A stretch of DNA of 33,667 nt from a virus: positions 1 to 33,667 of IMG/VR virus record IMGVR_UViG_3300007276_000155; one strand, written 5' to 3'. Below, piece by piece: positions 1 to 7,770 of this stretch. Below the pieces are notes generated by a model. The model worked only from the letters and a program-made list of their open reading frames with translations. It was not told where the DNA came from and made no database searches. The position numbers were made by a program, and so were the translations under genes. Every line of letters starts with the position of its first letter. Position 1 is the stretch's first letter.

Positions 1-193
1 CCTTAAAAATAGATAGATAGTTTTTCCTACTAACTTTTTTTTTTAATTCTAAAATATCTTCAGAATTTTGATGAGTTGCTTTCTTGAGATGCTTTACATC
101 TGTACCTAATCCTGTATGCCCCATTTTTTCGTCATCCGACAAAATGAACAGCACTCGATCAACTTTCTTATTTAATTGTTTTAACTCTTCCAC
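1..193 (-). CDS. N-terminal part of small one-TM phage protein spanning the sequence ends
   Basis: The first 64 codons are visible, starting at a GTG at 193 (an ATG at 124 is the alternative). The protein begins VEELKQLNKKVDRVLFILSD, a short charged, coiled-coil-like stretch, and runs off the left edge at ...NYLSIFK. If the two window ends are joined through the shared CCTTA, it continues in frame as GVSIGGGFVGGIAKFW and stops at 33577, giving about 92 residues with one hydrophobic glycine-rich segment near the C terminus. Small proteins with a coiled N terminus and a C-terminal membrane anchor are common near phage lysis genes. A holin or accessory lysis role is inference from topology and from the DUF5675 gene that follows. 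It overlaps the preceding gene by 26 bp. Confidence 0.6.
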   Translation of the reverse strand, partial: MEELKQLNKKVDRVLFILSDDEKMGHTGLGTDVKHLKKATHQNSEDILELKKKVSRKNYLSIFK

Positions 194-530
194 GATATAT
201 TGAATAAAAAAAACCTGTTACTGCTAATGCTATTTCCCATATAGACCAACGCCCTACAGTAATTAATTCGTTGCTAATGTCAAATAAATAAAATATTGAT
301 AAACTTCTGTTGATTGCAAAGCCAACTAGAAACCACATTAAAAAAGCTGATACATGACTCTTTAACTTATCATTAATAACAATGCCCATTAATAAAAATA
401 CAATCGATTCACCTACTGAATAAAATACTATACGCTCAATAGTTCCGCGTTCCATAAGGTTCTGACCAAATAAAACAGCAAACAAAAGTATAGTAGCTGC
501 TAGTATTAATATGTTATTCCTAGTTAACAT
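168..530 (-). CDS. Small polytopic membrane protein
   Basis: A 120-residue protein with about four hydrophobic segments: residues 5-22 (ILILAATILLFAVLFG), about 37-53, about 60-80 and about 96-112. The C terminus is short and basic (YRGRVKTIK). Size, topology and position between a fibre-like gene and the lysis-like block fit a holin candidate, but no family was recognised. It overlaps the upstream gene (524-766) by 7 bp and the downstream end-spanning gene by 26 bp, so it is part of one late transcript. Confidence 0.6.
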   Translation of the reverse strand: MLTRNNILILAATILLFAVLFGQNLMERGTIERIVFYSVGESIVFLLMGIVINDKLKSHVSAFLMWFLVGFAINRSLSIFYLFDISNELITVGRWSIWEIALAVTGFFYSIYRGRVKTIK

Positions 531-766
531 GGAAAGTCACTTAAATCATTGTTACCACCTGATTCTACTAAAGCTCTTACAGTTGATTTATCTGCTGAAC
601 TCATTGCATCGTATTCAGTACTGTCATCCTCTACATCATCTATACTTGATTGTGATATTCCGGTATGTTGTCTTCTAAAGATTTTTTGATTATTAACAGC
701 GTTGAAGTATCCTCTTTCTTTTGCTGAATAAGCTAATATTTTGTTTGCTAATATTGTTGTTGCCAT
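524..766 (-). CDS. Hypothetical phage protein, 80 aa
   Basis: No family recognised. The N-terminal third is alanine-rich and basic (ATTILANKILAYSAKERGYF); the rest is acidic and Ser/Asp-rich (SSIDDVEDDSTEYDAMSSAD). It sits 2 bp after the fibre-like gene (769-1629) and overlaps the next gene by 7 bp, so it is very likely translated in the late operon, perhaps as a minor virion or assembly factor. Confidence 0.5.
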   Translation of the reverse strand: MATTILANKILAYSAKERGYFNAVNNQKIFRRQHTGISQSSIDDVEDDSTEYDAMSSADKSTVRALVESGGNNDLSDFPC

Positions 767-768
767 AA

Positions 769-1629
769 TTAAAAAGTTGTATAAAAGTCGTTAATATTTG
801 TTTCTATTCCTACTATGTTAGCCGCTTGATCATTTGGATAAATAAGTACTTCGCTAAAATACCCATTTGTAGCATAAGAACTAAATCCAAATAAAGCAAA
901 TGATTCATTTAATGCTGTTGCCCCTGTAGTTAATGCGTGTATTTCTGTCCCATCTCTTCTAATTGTACCGCTTGATACGTCTTGTGATACCGTTAAAATT
1001 TGCTGTGCTAATAAATAACCTGATAATGTATCTACATTTACTCCATCATAATAATTTATTGAGTTATCCGCAGGCGTATAAATTTGATAAAAATCTGTAG
1101 TTATCTGTAATAAAAGAGAATTGAAAACCCCAAAGGATGCACCTAACCTCTCAGTAACTATAAATATATTCCTATCTGCTGCCATTGAAATTGATGGAGT
1201 ATCTAGTCTTGAATTTGCAATTGATTGAATCGCAGGCTTTCCATTTGACATTAATACAGACCCTGAAGAAACTATTTGAGGCTGCTTCGCTGTATTAGCT
1301 TGTACTGCATCATTACTATTTTCTTGGTCGTACCATTTAGAAACAAATCCATCCCCTGCTCCTGTAAAGGCTAATAAAGCAACTGTATCTAATTCGTTAT
1401 TTGTAAATCCAATATCTGAAGTAGCGTTATCTGATGACCTTCTAACTTCAATAGAAGCCCCTGTATAATTAGCTCTCAATTTTCTTAGTGAATATCCTGC
1501 TGCTGCTGTTGGATAAAAATCTAATATCCCCTCGAATGCCTGCCAAACTAAATTAGTGCCTAATCTGACCTCATTTACTTGTAAGCTGCCTAGCTTTAAA
1601 TTAGCTATATCTAAGCTCCCTAATTTCAT
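769..1629 (-). CDS. Tail fibre/tip-like protein with arabinofuranosidase-type (ABF-B catalytic-like) domain
   Basis: 286 residues. After an N-terminal stretch of about 30 residues with a repeated KLGSL motif (residues 2-6 and 12-16), residues ~38-280 show the pattern of the jelly-roll domain shared by ABF-B arabinofuranosidase catalytic domains and many phage fibre proteins: YSLRKLRANYTGASIEVRRS, then SDIGF, and GAGDGFVSKWYDQ. In phages this fold usually sits in receptor-binding or adsorption proteins; true glycosidase activity cannot be judged here. It follows the 85-residue protein (1-nt overlap) at the distal end of the head genes. Family call from recognition; fibre role is inference. Confidence 0.6.
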   Translation of the reverse strand: MKLGSLDIANLKLGSLQVNEVRLGTNLVWQAFEGILDFYPTAAAGYSLRKLRANYTGASIEVRRSSDNATSDIGFTNNELDTVALLAFTGAGDGFVSKWYDQENSNDAVQANTAKQPQIVSSGSVLMSNGKPAIQSIANSRLDTPSISMAADRNIFIVTERLGASFGVFNSLLLQITTDFYQIYTPADNSINYYDGVNVDTLSGYLLAQQILTVSQDVSSGTIRRDGTEIHALTTGATALNESFALFGFSSYATNGYFSEVLIYPNDQAANIVGIETNINDFYTTF

Positions 1630-1886
1630 TAAATGATAAAGTATAAGGTAGTAGCTACAGGAGTACCTATAGCGTTGTATTCTGCTAGTGTAAGTGTAGT
1701 TACTGTATTAGTAGTGTAAGTTGCTGCTACGTTCTTTTCAATCCTGTTATCTGTTAACGCTGCATTGTCATTAATAGCATCTTTGATTTCGTTTACATCT
1801 TCAAATCTTAGCTTTTCAGTAATTGGTACAAGAGGCAAATCTCTACCTTGTACCTTGTCGTCAAATGTTATTAAAGTTGCTGCCAT
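1629..1886 (-). CDS. Small virion-associated protein
   Basis: 85 residues. The C terminus LTLAEYNAIGTPVATTLYFI is the short 'xAEYxAIxxxxxxTLYFI' type ending seen in many phage fibre and collar-associated proteins, which suggests a virion partner of the following fibre-like protein. It starts 2 bp after the connector gene (1889-2434) and shares 1 nt with the downstream fibre gene. No enzymatic domain seen. Confidence 0.55.
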   Translation of the reverse strand: MAATLITFDDKVQGRDLPLVPITEKLRFEDVNEIKDAINDNAALTDNRIEKNVAATYTTNTVTTLTLAEYNAIGTPVATTLYFII

Positions 1887-1888
1887 AA

Positions 1889-2434
1889 TTAATAGTCGTT
1901 AAAATATAAGTTAGGCGTATAAGTTGTGCCTTGACTTGTATCAGATGTCGTTAAATTTGATTTCAAAAATTCAGGAGTAGTATCTGCCAATTCAGGAAAG
2001 CTAGATTGGTTTTCACTTAGATACTTCTTTACTTGGTTTTCGTATGTTACTAAAGTCGCATCTGCATTTCTAATTAACATTGCTAGATCTGAATTGCTAG
2101 AGCTTTCCCCATCCCCTACGTGCCTTGTAACCGAGTTGTTATTTATCTTGATTGCCATTGTTGGAAGTCCTAACCTATAAGCCTGCCAACATACCATCCT
2201 TTCTAATCTTGATTTACTTGAACTATAAAGCTCTTGATAAACGCCTGCTAAAGTTCCTGCATTATAATCTGAAATGATTTTTTCAGTTAATGCTGTACCT
2301 AATATATTTTGAGCAATTGTATCAGTCGCCTGTAAAATATAAGGTGCTAAAAATTCAGCATCATTTGAATCATTGATTGAACAAAAATATCTGAATCTAT
2401 CTACTCCTATTATTAAATCTTCAGTTACTGCCAT
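1889..2434 (-). CDS. Head-tail connector-like protein (DUF6712-like)
   Basis: 181 residues, largely helical. It has the pattern of the Bacteroidota phage DUF6712/head-completion adaptors: an early FLAPYILQATDTIAQNILGT segment (about residues 28-47), a conserved middle RLERMVCWQAYRLGLP (about 76-91), and a low-complexity C terminus. It starts at the stop codon of the portal gene (1-nt overlap), where connector genes normally lie. It probably forms the ring between portal and neck. Function is from family resemblance and synteny. Confidence 0.6.
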   Translation of the reverse strand: MAVTEDLIIGVDRFRYFCSINDSNDAEFLAPYILQATDTIAQNILGTALTEKIISDYNAGTLAGVYQELYSSSKSRLERMVCWQAYRLGLPTMAIKINNNSVTRHVGDGESSSNSDLAMLIRNADATLVTYENQVKKYLSENQSSFPELADTTPEFLKSNLTTSDTSQGTTYTPNLYFNDY

Positions 2435-4614
2435 TACTTATTATAGTTTGGGTGATGTCCATGATTAGGCATATTATAAGGGATAGTTTCCGCATCGCTA
2501 TACTGTTTGCCTTTTGGTTGATAACTGCTAGGAATAGAACTTACTTCTTTGCCTTTTGATATGTATTTTTCTGTTTTAGACTTCATTCTATAAAGTTCTT
2601 CCTGCCAATAATGTCCACAATTAACACCGCCTTTAAAGCGGAACAAACTATAGTTTTGCCCTTTATGACCTAACTCATTATTGACTCCTTGAAAACTTGC
2701 TTTATCTATATCTTCTTTTCTATACACTACGCCTCTACCTGTTCTACTCATCATTTGATTGCAGAACCTTCTAGTCTTTCCTGAAGTACCTCCACCTCTT
2801 CTTGATTGATAAGTATATCTTATCTTATAATAAGACTCATCTAAAAAACTTTCTCCATTAGGATTAGATTTTATAAAGTCTGCCAACTTCTGAACTGCTG
2901 AACTCTTAACTTTTATTAAGCTATTAGCCCACTCTTTGCAATCTTGTCCGTTCTCTTCTCTTGTATCTACTAACTCCCATTCATCAAAGTTAATTACTTC
3001 GTTAACCTCTAAAGCATCTAACATACATTGGTCATCGAAATCAGTTGGTTTACTTAATATAATCTTTCTTAGACTTACTGATAATTCAGTCCCATCATTC
3101 AACCATACTAAAGCCTCTGCTTCATCAAAGCCAAAGCCCGACATTAACATTAACTTAGCTTGCTCTTTATTTAATTTACCTTGTGTAAACTTTCTTACAA
3201 TTCTTTCAATGCCTTGCATCTGTCTGCCTGTAAGATTCTTTATTGATTCATTTACGCTTTTAGTCTCTTCTAATGGTACTAAGTTTTCAACCTCATTAAC
3301 TCCATCTAAACCGCCCTCAAATAACGAGGCTGCTAATGCAGGGCTAAACTGTAGCATCTGAATTAAAAACTTTTCAGCTTGTTTCTTAGTTAATAACCCT
3401 GTATTTACTGATTCCATTATCTCAAGAGCTGATGCAATTTGCGCCCCATTATATGAAGCCTCTTTATCAACTAGTACTGAATCATCTATTGCAGGAGCTT
3501 CTGTTACTACTCCTGTCTCCTCGTCCACAATAGGTGCGCTTGTTATAGTCGTTTCTTCTCCTACAAATTCAACCTCACTTTGAATGCCTATCATTTCAAA
3601 TAAAGGGTTTAAAATATCTAATAACTCCTCTCTTTCAGGTTCAATTCTTTTCTTCTGCAATATCTTTAAAGCAAATTCCATCTCTTCAGCAGGACTACTA
3701 AACCCTGAACCCTTAGTATTAAGTCCACTTATTAAGGTAGGGCTAGGAATCTGCCAGGCTTTTAATATTCCTATTTCAGCTACTTGATATTGATTTTCAT
3801 AAATCTTATCTAAGCCTGTTAAATTAGGAGTTGTAAATGTTGTAGTGTTTTCTGCTCCTGCAGGACGGTAATCAAAGGCTACTTTACCTGCAACCGAAGC
3901 CCCCGATAATTGGTTTATCGTTGCTTCTGCATCTGCTTTATCCTTTTCAGGGTCTCCGCAAGTAACCTTACTAATTAACATAGAAGGAAACATCCCATTT
4001 TGCGCCCCTGTATTGTGCATCAAATAAATACTAGCCTCTAATTCAATAGCATTTAATCCGCTTATGTATTTTGGTCGTCCATAAGGTACATCAAATGTAC
4101 CTGAATCATACCAATAAAATAAACCCTCAAATTTATTCGGAGTTATTCTGTTTAATTCTTTTGTGATTTGATAGGCTTGGTAGCTGTTCTGATCCCATGA
4201 TTTACGAAATACAAACCCTACAGGCTTATTGTGATGAAGCTGACTAACTCTTATCTGTGAAGCATGAATGAATTTTAAACTCAATACATTACCGAGCTGA
4301 CTTTTCATTACTTCAATGTTGATAGCTGCCTGAACTAACTTAGAGCGTATAATTCTCTTTGTCTTACCCTTTGGAAAGAACTTATCTAATAGCTCTTGCT
4401 CTGATGGGTTAACCGTTCTTAGCCCTTTGCCATAAACATAATCAATTAAATCATTAATTATATCTTGATGGGTTACTGAACTATTTGAAAGGCTATCTAA
4501 GTAATCGCTAAACCTGTTATCTTCTCCATTCTGATAAACATTATTTCCGTATGGTCTTGAAAGGTCGCTTATTGATCTTATGTTATACCTTGCTGCTTTT
4601 ACTTCTATATCCAT
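2434..4614 (-). CDS. Portal protein with fused C-terminal head-morphogenesis domain
   Basis: 726 residues, longer than a stand-alone portal. The N-terminal ~430 residues are portal-like: LKFIHASQIRVSQ, FVFRKSW, a KGSGFSSPAEEMEFALKILQ stem-helix region and LLDILNPLF. Residues ~455-560 contain EQAKLMLMSGFGFDEAEAL. The C-terminal ~130 residues contain RRFCNQMMSRTGRGVVYRKE and FRFKGGVNCGHYWQEELYRM, a Cys/His-containing segment common in Bacteroidota phage portal fusions and minor head proteins. It lies downstream of capsid and tube-like genes. Portal assignment is by pattern and context; the C-terminal domain may correspond to an Mu F-like head protein. Confidence 0.75.
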   Translation of the reverse strand: MDIEVKAARYNIRSISDLSRPYGNNVYQNGEDNRFSDYLDSLSNSSVTHQDIINDLIDYVYGKGLRTVNPSEQELLDKFFPKGKTKRIIRSKLVQAAINIEVMKSQLGNVLSLKFIHASQIRVSQLHHNKPVGFVFRKSWDQNSYQAYQITKELNRITPNKFEGLFYWYDSGTFDVPYGRPKYISGLNAIELEASIYLMHNTGAQNGMFPSMLISKVTCGDPEKDKADAEATINQLSGASVAGKVAFDYRPAGAENTTTFTTPNLTGLDKIYENQYQVAEIGILKAWQIPSPTLISGLNTKGSGFSSPAEEMEFALKILQKKRIEPEREELLDILNPLFEMIGIQSEVEFVGEETTITSAPIVDEETGVVTEAPAIDDSVLVDKEASYNGAQIASALEIMESVNTGLLTKKQAEKFLIQMLQFSPALAASLFEGGLDGVNEVENLVPLEETKSVNESIKNLTGRQMQGIERIVRKFTQGKLNKEQAKLMLMSGFGFDEAEALVWLNDGTELSVSLRKIILSKPTDFDDQCMLDALEVNEVINFDEWELVDTREENGQDCKEWANSLIKVKSSAVQKLADFIKSNPNGESFLDESYYKIRYTYQSRRGGGTSGKTRRFCNQMMSRTGRGVVYRKEDIDKASFQGVNNELGHKGQNYSLFRFKGGVNCGHYWQEELYRMKSKTEKYISKGKEVSSIPSSYQPKGKQYSDAETIPYNMPNHGHHPNYNK

Positions 4615-4940
4615 TACGCTAAATAAAAATCTAATTCTGCATCTAACTCCCCTGAAAACTCCTCGCTTACTTCTATCCTTCTAACAAATCCTGTCTTTAA
4701 TAAAACTGAATCTTGGTAAAGGTAATAAGAATAAGTATCATCCACCAATTGAGCTGTATCTATTGACGTTACATCAATTGAAAAAAAGCCCGAACCTAAT
4801 TCGGTCAGGGCTTTCGTAAAATTTAATTCAACCCTACTAGGACTAACTAGATTCAGTACTACGTTTTCTAGTAGACTTACCTTTGCTCGATTTAGACTTA
4901 GCTTTATCGTTTGATTTTGGTAGGCTGCTATCGTTATCAT
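4614..4940 (-). CDS. Small head/connector-region protein
   Basis: 108 residues, beta-rich. It resembles the small proteins between tube and portal genes in Bacteroidota phages that begin MxxIxxxQxxTIxLSL. No known domain. Its first 98 nt overlap out of frame with the end of the gene at 4843-5070, and no later in-frame ATG would remove the overlap. Its codons for TKALTELGSGFF also form a terminator-like hairpin (4785-4814). It ends with a 1-nt overlap with the portal gene. Confidence 0.6.
   Translation of the reverse strand: MITIAAYQNQTIKLSLNRAKVSLLENVVLNLVSPSRVELNFTKALTELGSGFFSIDVTSIDTAQLVDDTYSYYLYQDSVLLKTGFVRRIEVSEEFSGELDAELDFYLA
4785..4814 (-). terminator. Terminator-like hairpin inside a coding region
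   Basis: On the minus strand AAAGCCCTGACC and GGTTCGGGCTTT can pair around a GAATTA loop (two internal mismatches) and are followed by a run of seven T. This has the form of an intrinsic terminator but lies inside the 108-residue ORF (4614-4940), upstream of the portal gene. It could attenuate portal transcription relative to capsid. Structure is seen; activity is inference. Confidence 0.4.
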
Positions 4941-5070
4941 CTAGTTGAATGTATTTGTCCCCTAATTCAGGATGTTTTTTAAGAATCTTTTTTAACTCCG
5001 CTATTGGTGTATCATTTGTTAATACATAAATGTCTCCTTTGTAGCTTAGAGTTCCTACTAATACTTTCAT
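4843..5070 (-). CDS. Small protein with basic Ser/Lys tail
   Basis: 75 residues. Residues 1-45 are compact (MKVLVGTLSYKGDIYVLTND...), containing a KKILKKHPELGDKYI helix. Residues ~50-75 are a disordered, strongly basic tail (KAKSKSSKGKSTRKRSTESS). The tail is encoded by the 98 bp that overlap the next gene in another frame. It follows the tube-like gene by 10 bp. Analogous small proteins with a basic tail occur beside capsid and connector genes; function unknown. Confidence 0.5.
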   Translation of the reverse strand: MKVLVGTLSYKGDIYVLTNDTPIAELKKILKKHPELGDKYIQLDDNDSSLPKSNDKAKSKSSKGKSTRKRSTESS

Positions 5071-5080
5071 AGTTTCAATT

Positions 5081-5626
5081 TTATGATCCTTCGTTAACTG
5101 TGAAGGCTGTTGTATATTCTGAAAAGTCCGCTAGTGTTGGTGCTGTCAACTTACTCTCACAAGTTAAAGTGTAAGATTGTCCATTGGCATCTGCTTTAGC
5201 TGTTCCGCTAAATCCTGCATCTCCTCCATTACTTTGCAATCCATTTACTTCAATTCCTGCCATTACATAAGTACCGTCATCAAACTTCATTAAAGCCTCA
5301 ATTCTACCCTTTCCAATTTCATCACTCAAATAAGCTAATGCTGCTGAATAACCTACTAATGTAAATTCTAAAGTTTGAGTTACAAAAGTAGTTCCTGCTG
5401 TATTGTCATCACTTCTAGGTTGAGTAAAAGTTGTATTATTCTCTCTTGGTTCAATGTGATACGCTGCAATTGCACCGCCTCCTGCTATTGTCAAAGCTCC
5501 GTTTAAAATAGTATAAGTGATACCTCCATCAATTCGGGTTTCCTTATCATTTATCCAAATGTCGGTAATCCCTCCTGTTACTTTACAGCCTCTCTTATAC
5601 GCTGATAGTGTTGGTGTACAAGCCAT
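5081..5626 (-). CDS. Probable tail tube or other beta-rich virion protein
   Basis: 181 residues, beta-rich, no signal peptide or TM. Features: MACTPTLSAYKRGCKVTGGI at the N terminus, GGGAIAAYHIEPRENNTTFT, LEFTLVGYSAALAYLSDEIG, then FDDGTYVMAGIEVN and a Gly/Asp-rich stretch. This layout resembles major tail tube/tail proteins of Bacteroidota phages. It is the first gene after the capsid, separated by a hairpin (5648-5669). The alternative is a head decoration protein. Not resolved by sequence reading alone. Confidence 0.5.
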   Translation of the reverse strand: MACTPTLSAYKRGCKVTGGITDIWINDKETRIDGGITYTILNGALTIAGGGAIAAYHIEPRENNTTFTQPRSDDNTAGTTFVTQTLEFTLVGYSAALAYLSDEIGKGRIEALMKFDDGTYVMAGIEVNGLQSNGGDAGFSGTAKADANGQSYTLTCESKLTAPTLADFSEYTTAFTVNEGS

Positions 5627-5647
5627 TTTATTAATTTTTAAAGTTAA

Positions 5648-5669
5648 GCAAGGGACTAAAGTCCCCTGC
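5648..5669 (-). terminator. Hairpin between capsid and downstream gene
   Basis: On the minus strand GCAGGGGACT and AGTCCCTTGC form a near-perfect 10-bp stem with one G-T pair and a 2-4 nt loop, followed by an A/T-rich tract with a few short T runs. It sits in the 63-bp gap after the capsid stop. It may be a partial terminator or an mRNA-stabilising 3' hairpin giving higher capsid expression. Confidence 0.45.
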
Positions 5670-5689
5670 TGTAATATATTAAGAGCTTA

Positions 5690-6646
5690 TTAAGCTGCTG
5701 TATTTTCCCAAAGAACGAAATCAGTAGTTTGTATTCCTGCACCGTAACCGTAGTTAGCAGTTAAGAAAGCCCTGTTTCCGTTTCCTAAAGCATATTGATC
5801 GACTACATTTAAATCTAGTAAATCATTACCGTTAACAGATACCGCTACTCCCATATTCTGAGACTTTCCAATTATGATTCTTAATGGGTTCAAGTTTGGA
5901 ATAACTTTAATTTTATACCTGTTGAACATTAAAGAATCAGTTTGAGGCAAGTTTGTTGCTAGTGTAGTACTTAATGACTCCCAATAAGCCTGCTCTACTG
6001 AAGGAGCTACAAAGATTGTCATGTCAGGACTTGCTACTAAAGCCGTTGGAATAACCGCTGTTGCTGCTAGTAAAATAGCTTGTACTTTAGTTGAATCACT
6101 TGGTACAGTTGCTGCAACCGCTTCAGTAATTATTTGAGAAGGTGCTGCTGCTAGTTTAGTTCTAATGATATTTCCAAAGCCATTTAAGTAAGTACGCCCT
6201 ACAGGAGTACCGTCTGTTAAATCGCCTGTTAATCCACCGTTACCATTCCACCAATCAGCTTCAGTTTCAGAATTTACTTCTTTAGTAATTTCGCCTGCTA
6301 ACCATGTTAAAAACTTTGGCGGCAATTTTTGATTTTTTAAATCCGCTACTGCATCTTTCCAAATTGTGTTTTTAAACTCATCGTAATCAATCTTAAATTT
6401 GATTGACCTTTTGCCGATTGTGAATTCAGCATCTGCTGCTGTAATAGTCCCTGATAATGAAGGGTCATCTGAATAATCTTGTACTAATGCTGAAGTTGAT
6501 CCAAAGTTCATAGAGAATGTATCTCTTGAAGCTCGGATATATTGAAACATATTTGATTCAATAGTCTCACTTGACAAAATAGCATTTGAGAATATTTCTG
6601 CTACTCTTTCAATGGTAGCTGTAGTTTGTGTTATAGTTAATGCCAT
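5690..6646 (-). CDS. Major capsid protein
   Basis: 318 residues. Position directly after an XkdF-like protease/scaffold gene, length, and composition fit an HK97-fold capsid protein. Notable segments: an N-arm-like start (MALTITQTTATIERVAEIFS), a P-domain-like helix region, TIFVAPSVEQAYWESLS, PNLNPLRIIIGKSQNMGVAV and a C-terminal aromatic/beta segment (RAFLTANYGYGAGIQTTDFV). It starts 1 bp after the protease stop. Fold assignment is inference; capsid role is strongly supported by synteny. Confidence 0.75.
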   Translation of the reverse strand: MALTITQTTATIERVAEIFSNAILSSETIESNMFQYIRASRDTFSMNFGSTSALVQDYSDDPSLSGTITAADAEFTIGKRSIKFKIDYDEFKNTIWKDAVADLKNQKLPPKFLTWLAGEITKEVNSETEADWWNGNGGLTGDLTDGTPVGRTYLNGFGNIIRTKLAAAPSQIITEAVAATVPSDSTKVQAILLAATAVIPTALVASPDMTIFVAPSVEQAYWESLSTTLATNLPQTDSLMFNRYKIKVIPNLNPLRIIIGKSQNMGVAVSVNGNDLLDLNVVDQYALGNGNRAFLTANYGYGAGIQTTDFVLWENTAA

Positions 6647-6647
6647 C

Positions 6648-7682
6648 TTAGTTAAATTTAAATTTTGCGTTATTTTCTAATTTTACTTCAGGTAGTGCTT
6701 CTAACTTTGTAACCTCAACGCCCGCAGGAGTTTCAGATAGTTTAGTTAACATAGCTTTCATTTCAGTAACCGTAGTTTCGATTGCTGTAACTTTTTCGTC
6801 TACCTTTTTATTTACTGCTTCTAATCCTTCCTTTGTTGCTTCTGCTAATGCTTCAACAGCAGTAGTATCTTCAGCAGTTAATTCAGGTTTAGCTAATTCA
6901 GGAGTTTGTAACTCCTCCTCTTCGACAACTTCCATGACTTCAACCATTCCTTCGATTACTCGAATTTTCTGACCGTTGTCTAGTGTATACTCGCCATCTT
7001 CTAGCATCATTAATTTTTCTGCTTTGGGAGCTTCTTCTGAAAGTTTAACTTCCCCTTTCAAAAAATTAACTACATTATGCAATGCATTTAATTTATTCAT
7101 AATAGTTTGATTTGGTTTATTGATTGATTTGGTTATTGATTGCTTGGTTAGTACTGCTTCGAAATTCTCAAAGTATCCCTCAATTGAAATACCTTCATAA
7201 ACTCCTAGCTTAATATCTCTTGCTACATCTTCGTTATCGACTTCGATTTCTAAACACCATTCACCCTCTACTGTAGATAGTCCCTTTTGAGTTGATAAGT
7301 CTTTCTTTGGATCGCCTACTATCCAACTCATGGTAACTGATACACCGCCTAAAGTTTCAAATTCGTTATGCTCTGAATTGAATTTAGATACTAAGCTGCC
7401 TGCTTTTATAAAATCTCTTGCTGTTCTTGCTATAGTTTCCTTTGAAAAGAATATTTGATACTCTTCTCCATTTTCGTCTACTCTTGAAATCCTTTGTTCA
7501 GGTACTAAAGCTGAAGCATAAATAAAATGTCCCCCATCATTGGAAGCTAATTTAATATTACTTACTGTTTGCTTGGATAAATGAATGCCTAACCCTCTTT
7601 CATTTGCAGGGCTTTTTACTAATGCGATGGTATAAACTCCGCTTTTTAGATTCTTTTTAGGCTTTAATTCAAATGTTTTCAA
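6648..7682 (-). CDS. XkdF-like prohead protease fused to a scaffold-like domain
   Basis: 344 residues. Residues ~1-175 match the XkdF family of putative phage serine proteases: YASALVPEQRISRVDENGEE, KFNSEHNEFETLGG (candidate catalytic His105), SWIVGDPKKDLS, GEWCLEIEV and GISIEGYF. Residues ~195-344 are acidic, Glu/Ala/Lys-rich and coiled (TKEGLEAVNKKVDEKVTAIE), like a scaffolding core. Met195 (start at 7100) follows a spacer (SITKSINKPNQTI) and could initiate a separate ~150-residue scaffold, as for lambda C/Nu3; that is inference. It lies immediately upstream of the capsid gene. XkdF activity is predicted, not proven, in the family. Confidence 0.7.
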   Translation of the reverse strand: MKTFELKPKKNLKSGVYTIALVKSPANERGLGIHLSKQTVSNIKLASNDGGHFIYASALVPEQRISRVDENGEEYQIFFSKETIARTARDFIKAGSLVSKFNSEHNEFETLGGVSVTMSWIVGDPKKDLSTQKGLSTVEGEWCLEIEVDNEDVARDIKLGVYEGISIEGYFENFEAVLTKQSITKSINKPNQTIMNKLNALHNVVNFLKGEVKLSEEAPKAEKLMMLEDGEYTLDNGQKIRVIEGMVEVMEVVEEEELQTPELAKPELTAEDTTAVEALAEATKEGLEAVNKKVDEKVTAIETTVTEMKAMLTKLSETPAGVEVTKLEALPEVKLENNAKFKFN

Positions 7683-7724
7683 GAGAAAATATAATTTGAA
7701 TGTAAAGTTTGTTCTAATTAGTAC

Positions 7725-7732
7725 TATATTTG
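7725..7732 (+). promoter_or_regulatory. Candidate promoter for the plus-strand HTH gene
   Basis: TATATTTG matches the Bacteroidota -7 box TAnnTTTG, about 39 bp before the ATG at 7771. The nearest TTTG (7708-7711) is only 13 bp upstream, closer than usual, so the -33 element is uncertain. Confidence 0.45.
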
Positions 7733-7734
7733 CA

Positions 7735-7764
7735 ATGACTTAACAAGTCTTAACGAGTCTAAAC
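7735..7764 (+). repeat. Three 10-bp-phased direct repeats, candidate operator
   Basis: The sequence reads TGACTTAAC, AAGTCTTAAC, GAGTCTAAAC: three tandem copies of an AGTCTTAAC-like unit, exactly one helical turn apart, between the candidate -7 box and the start codon of the HTH gene. Phased repeats directly downstream of a promoter suggest cooperative binding, possibly autoregulation by the HTH protein. The DNA pattern is seen; the ligand is inference. Confidence 0.5.
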
Positions 7765-7770
7765 CTAAAT

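Noticed and set aside
2936-3361. Plus-strand ORF of 141 codons opposite the portal gene
   Set aside because: Antisense shadow of a well supported gene; composition (Ser/Leu/Cys-rich) is that of reversed codons.
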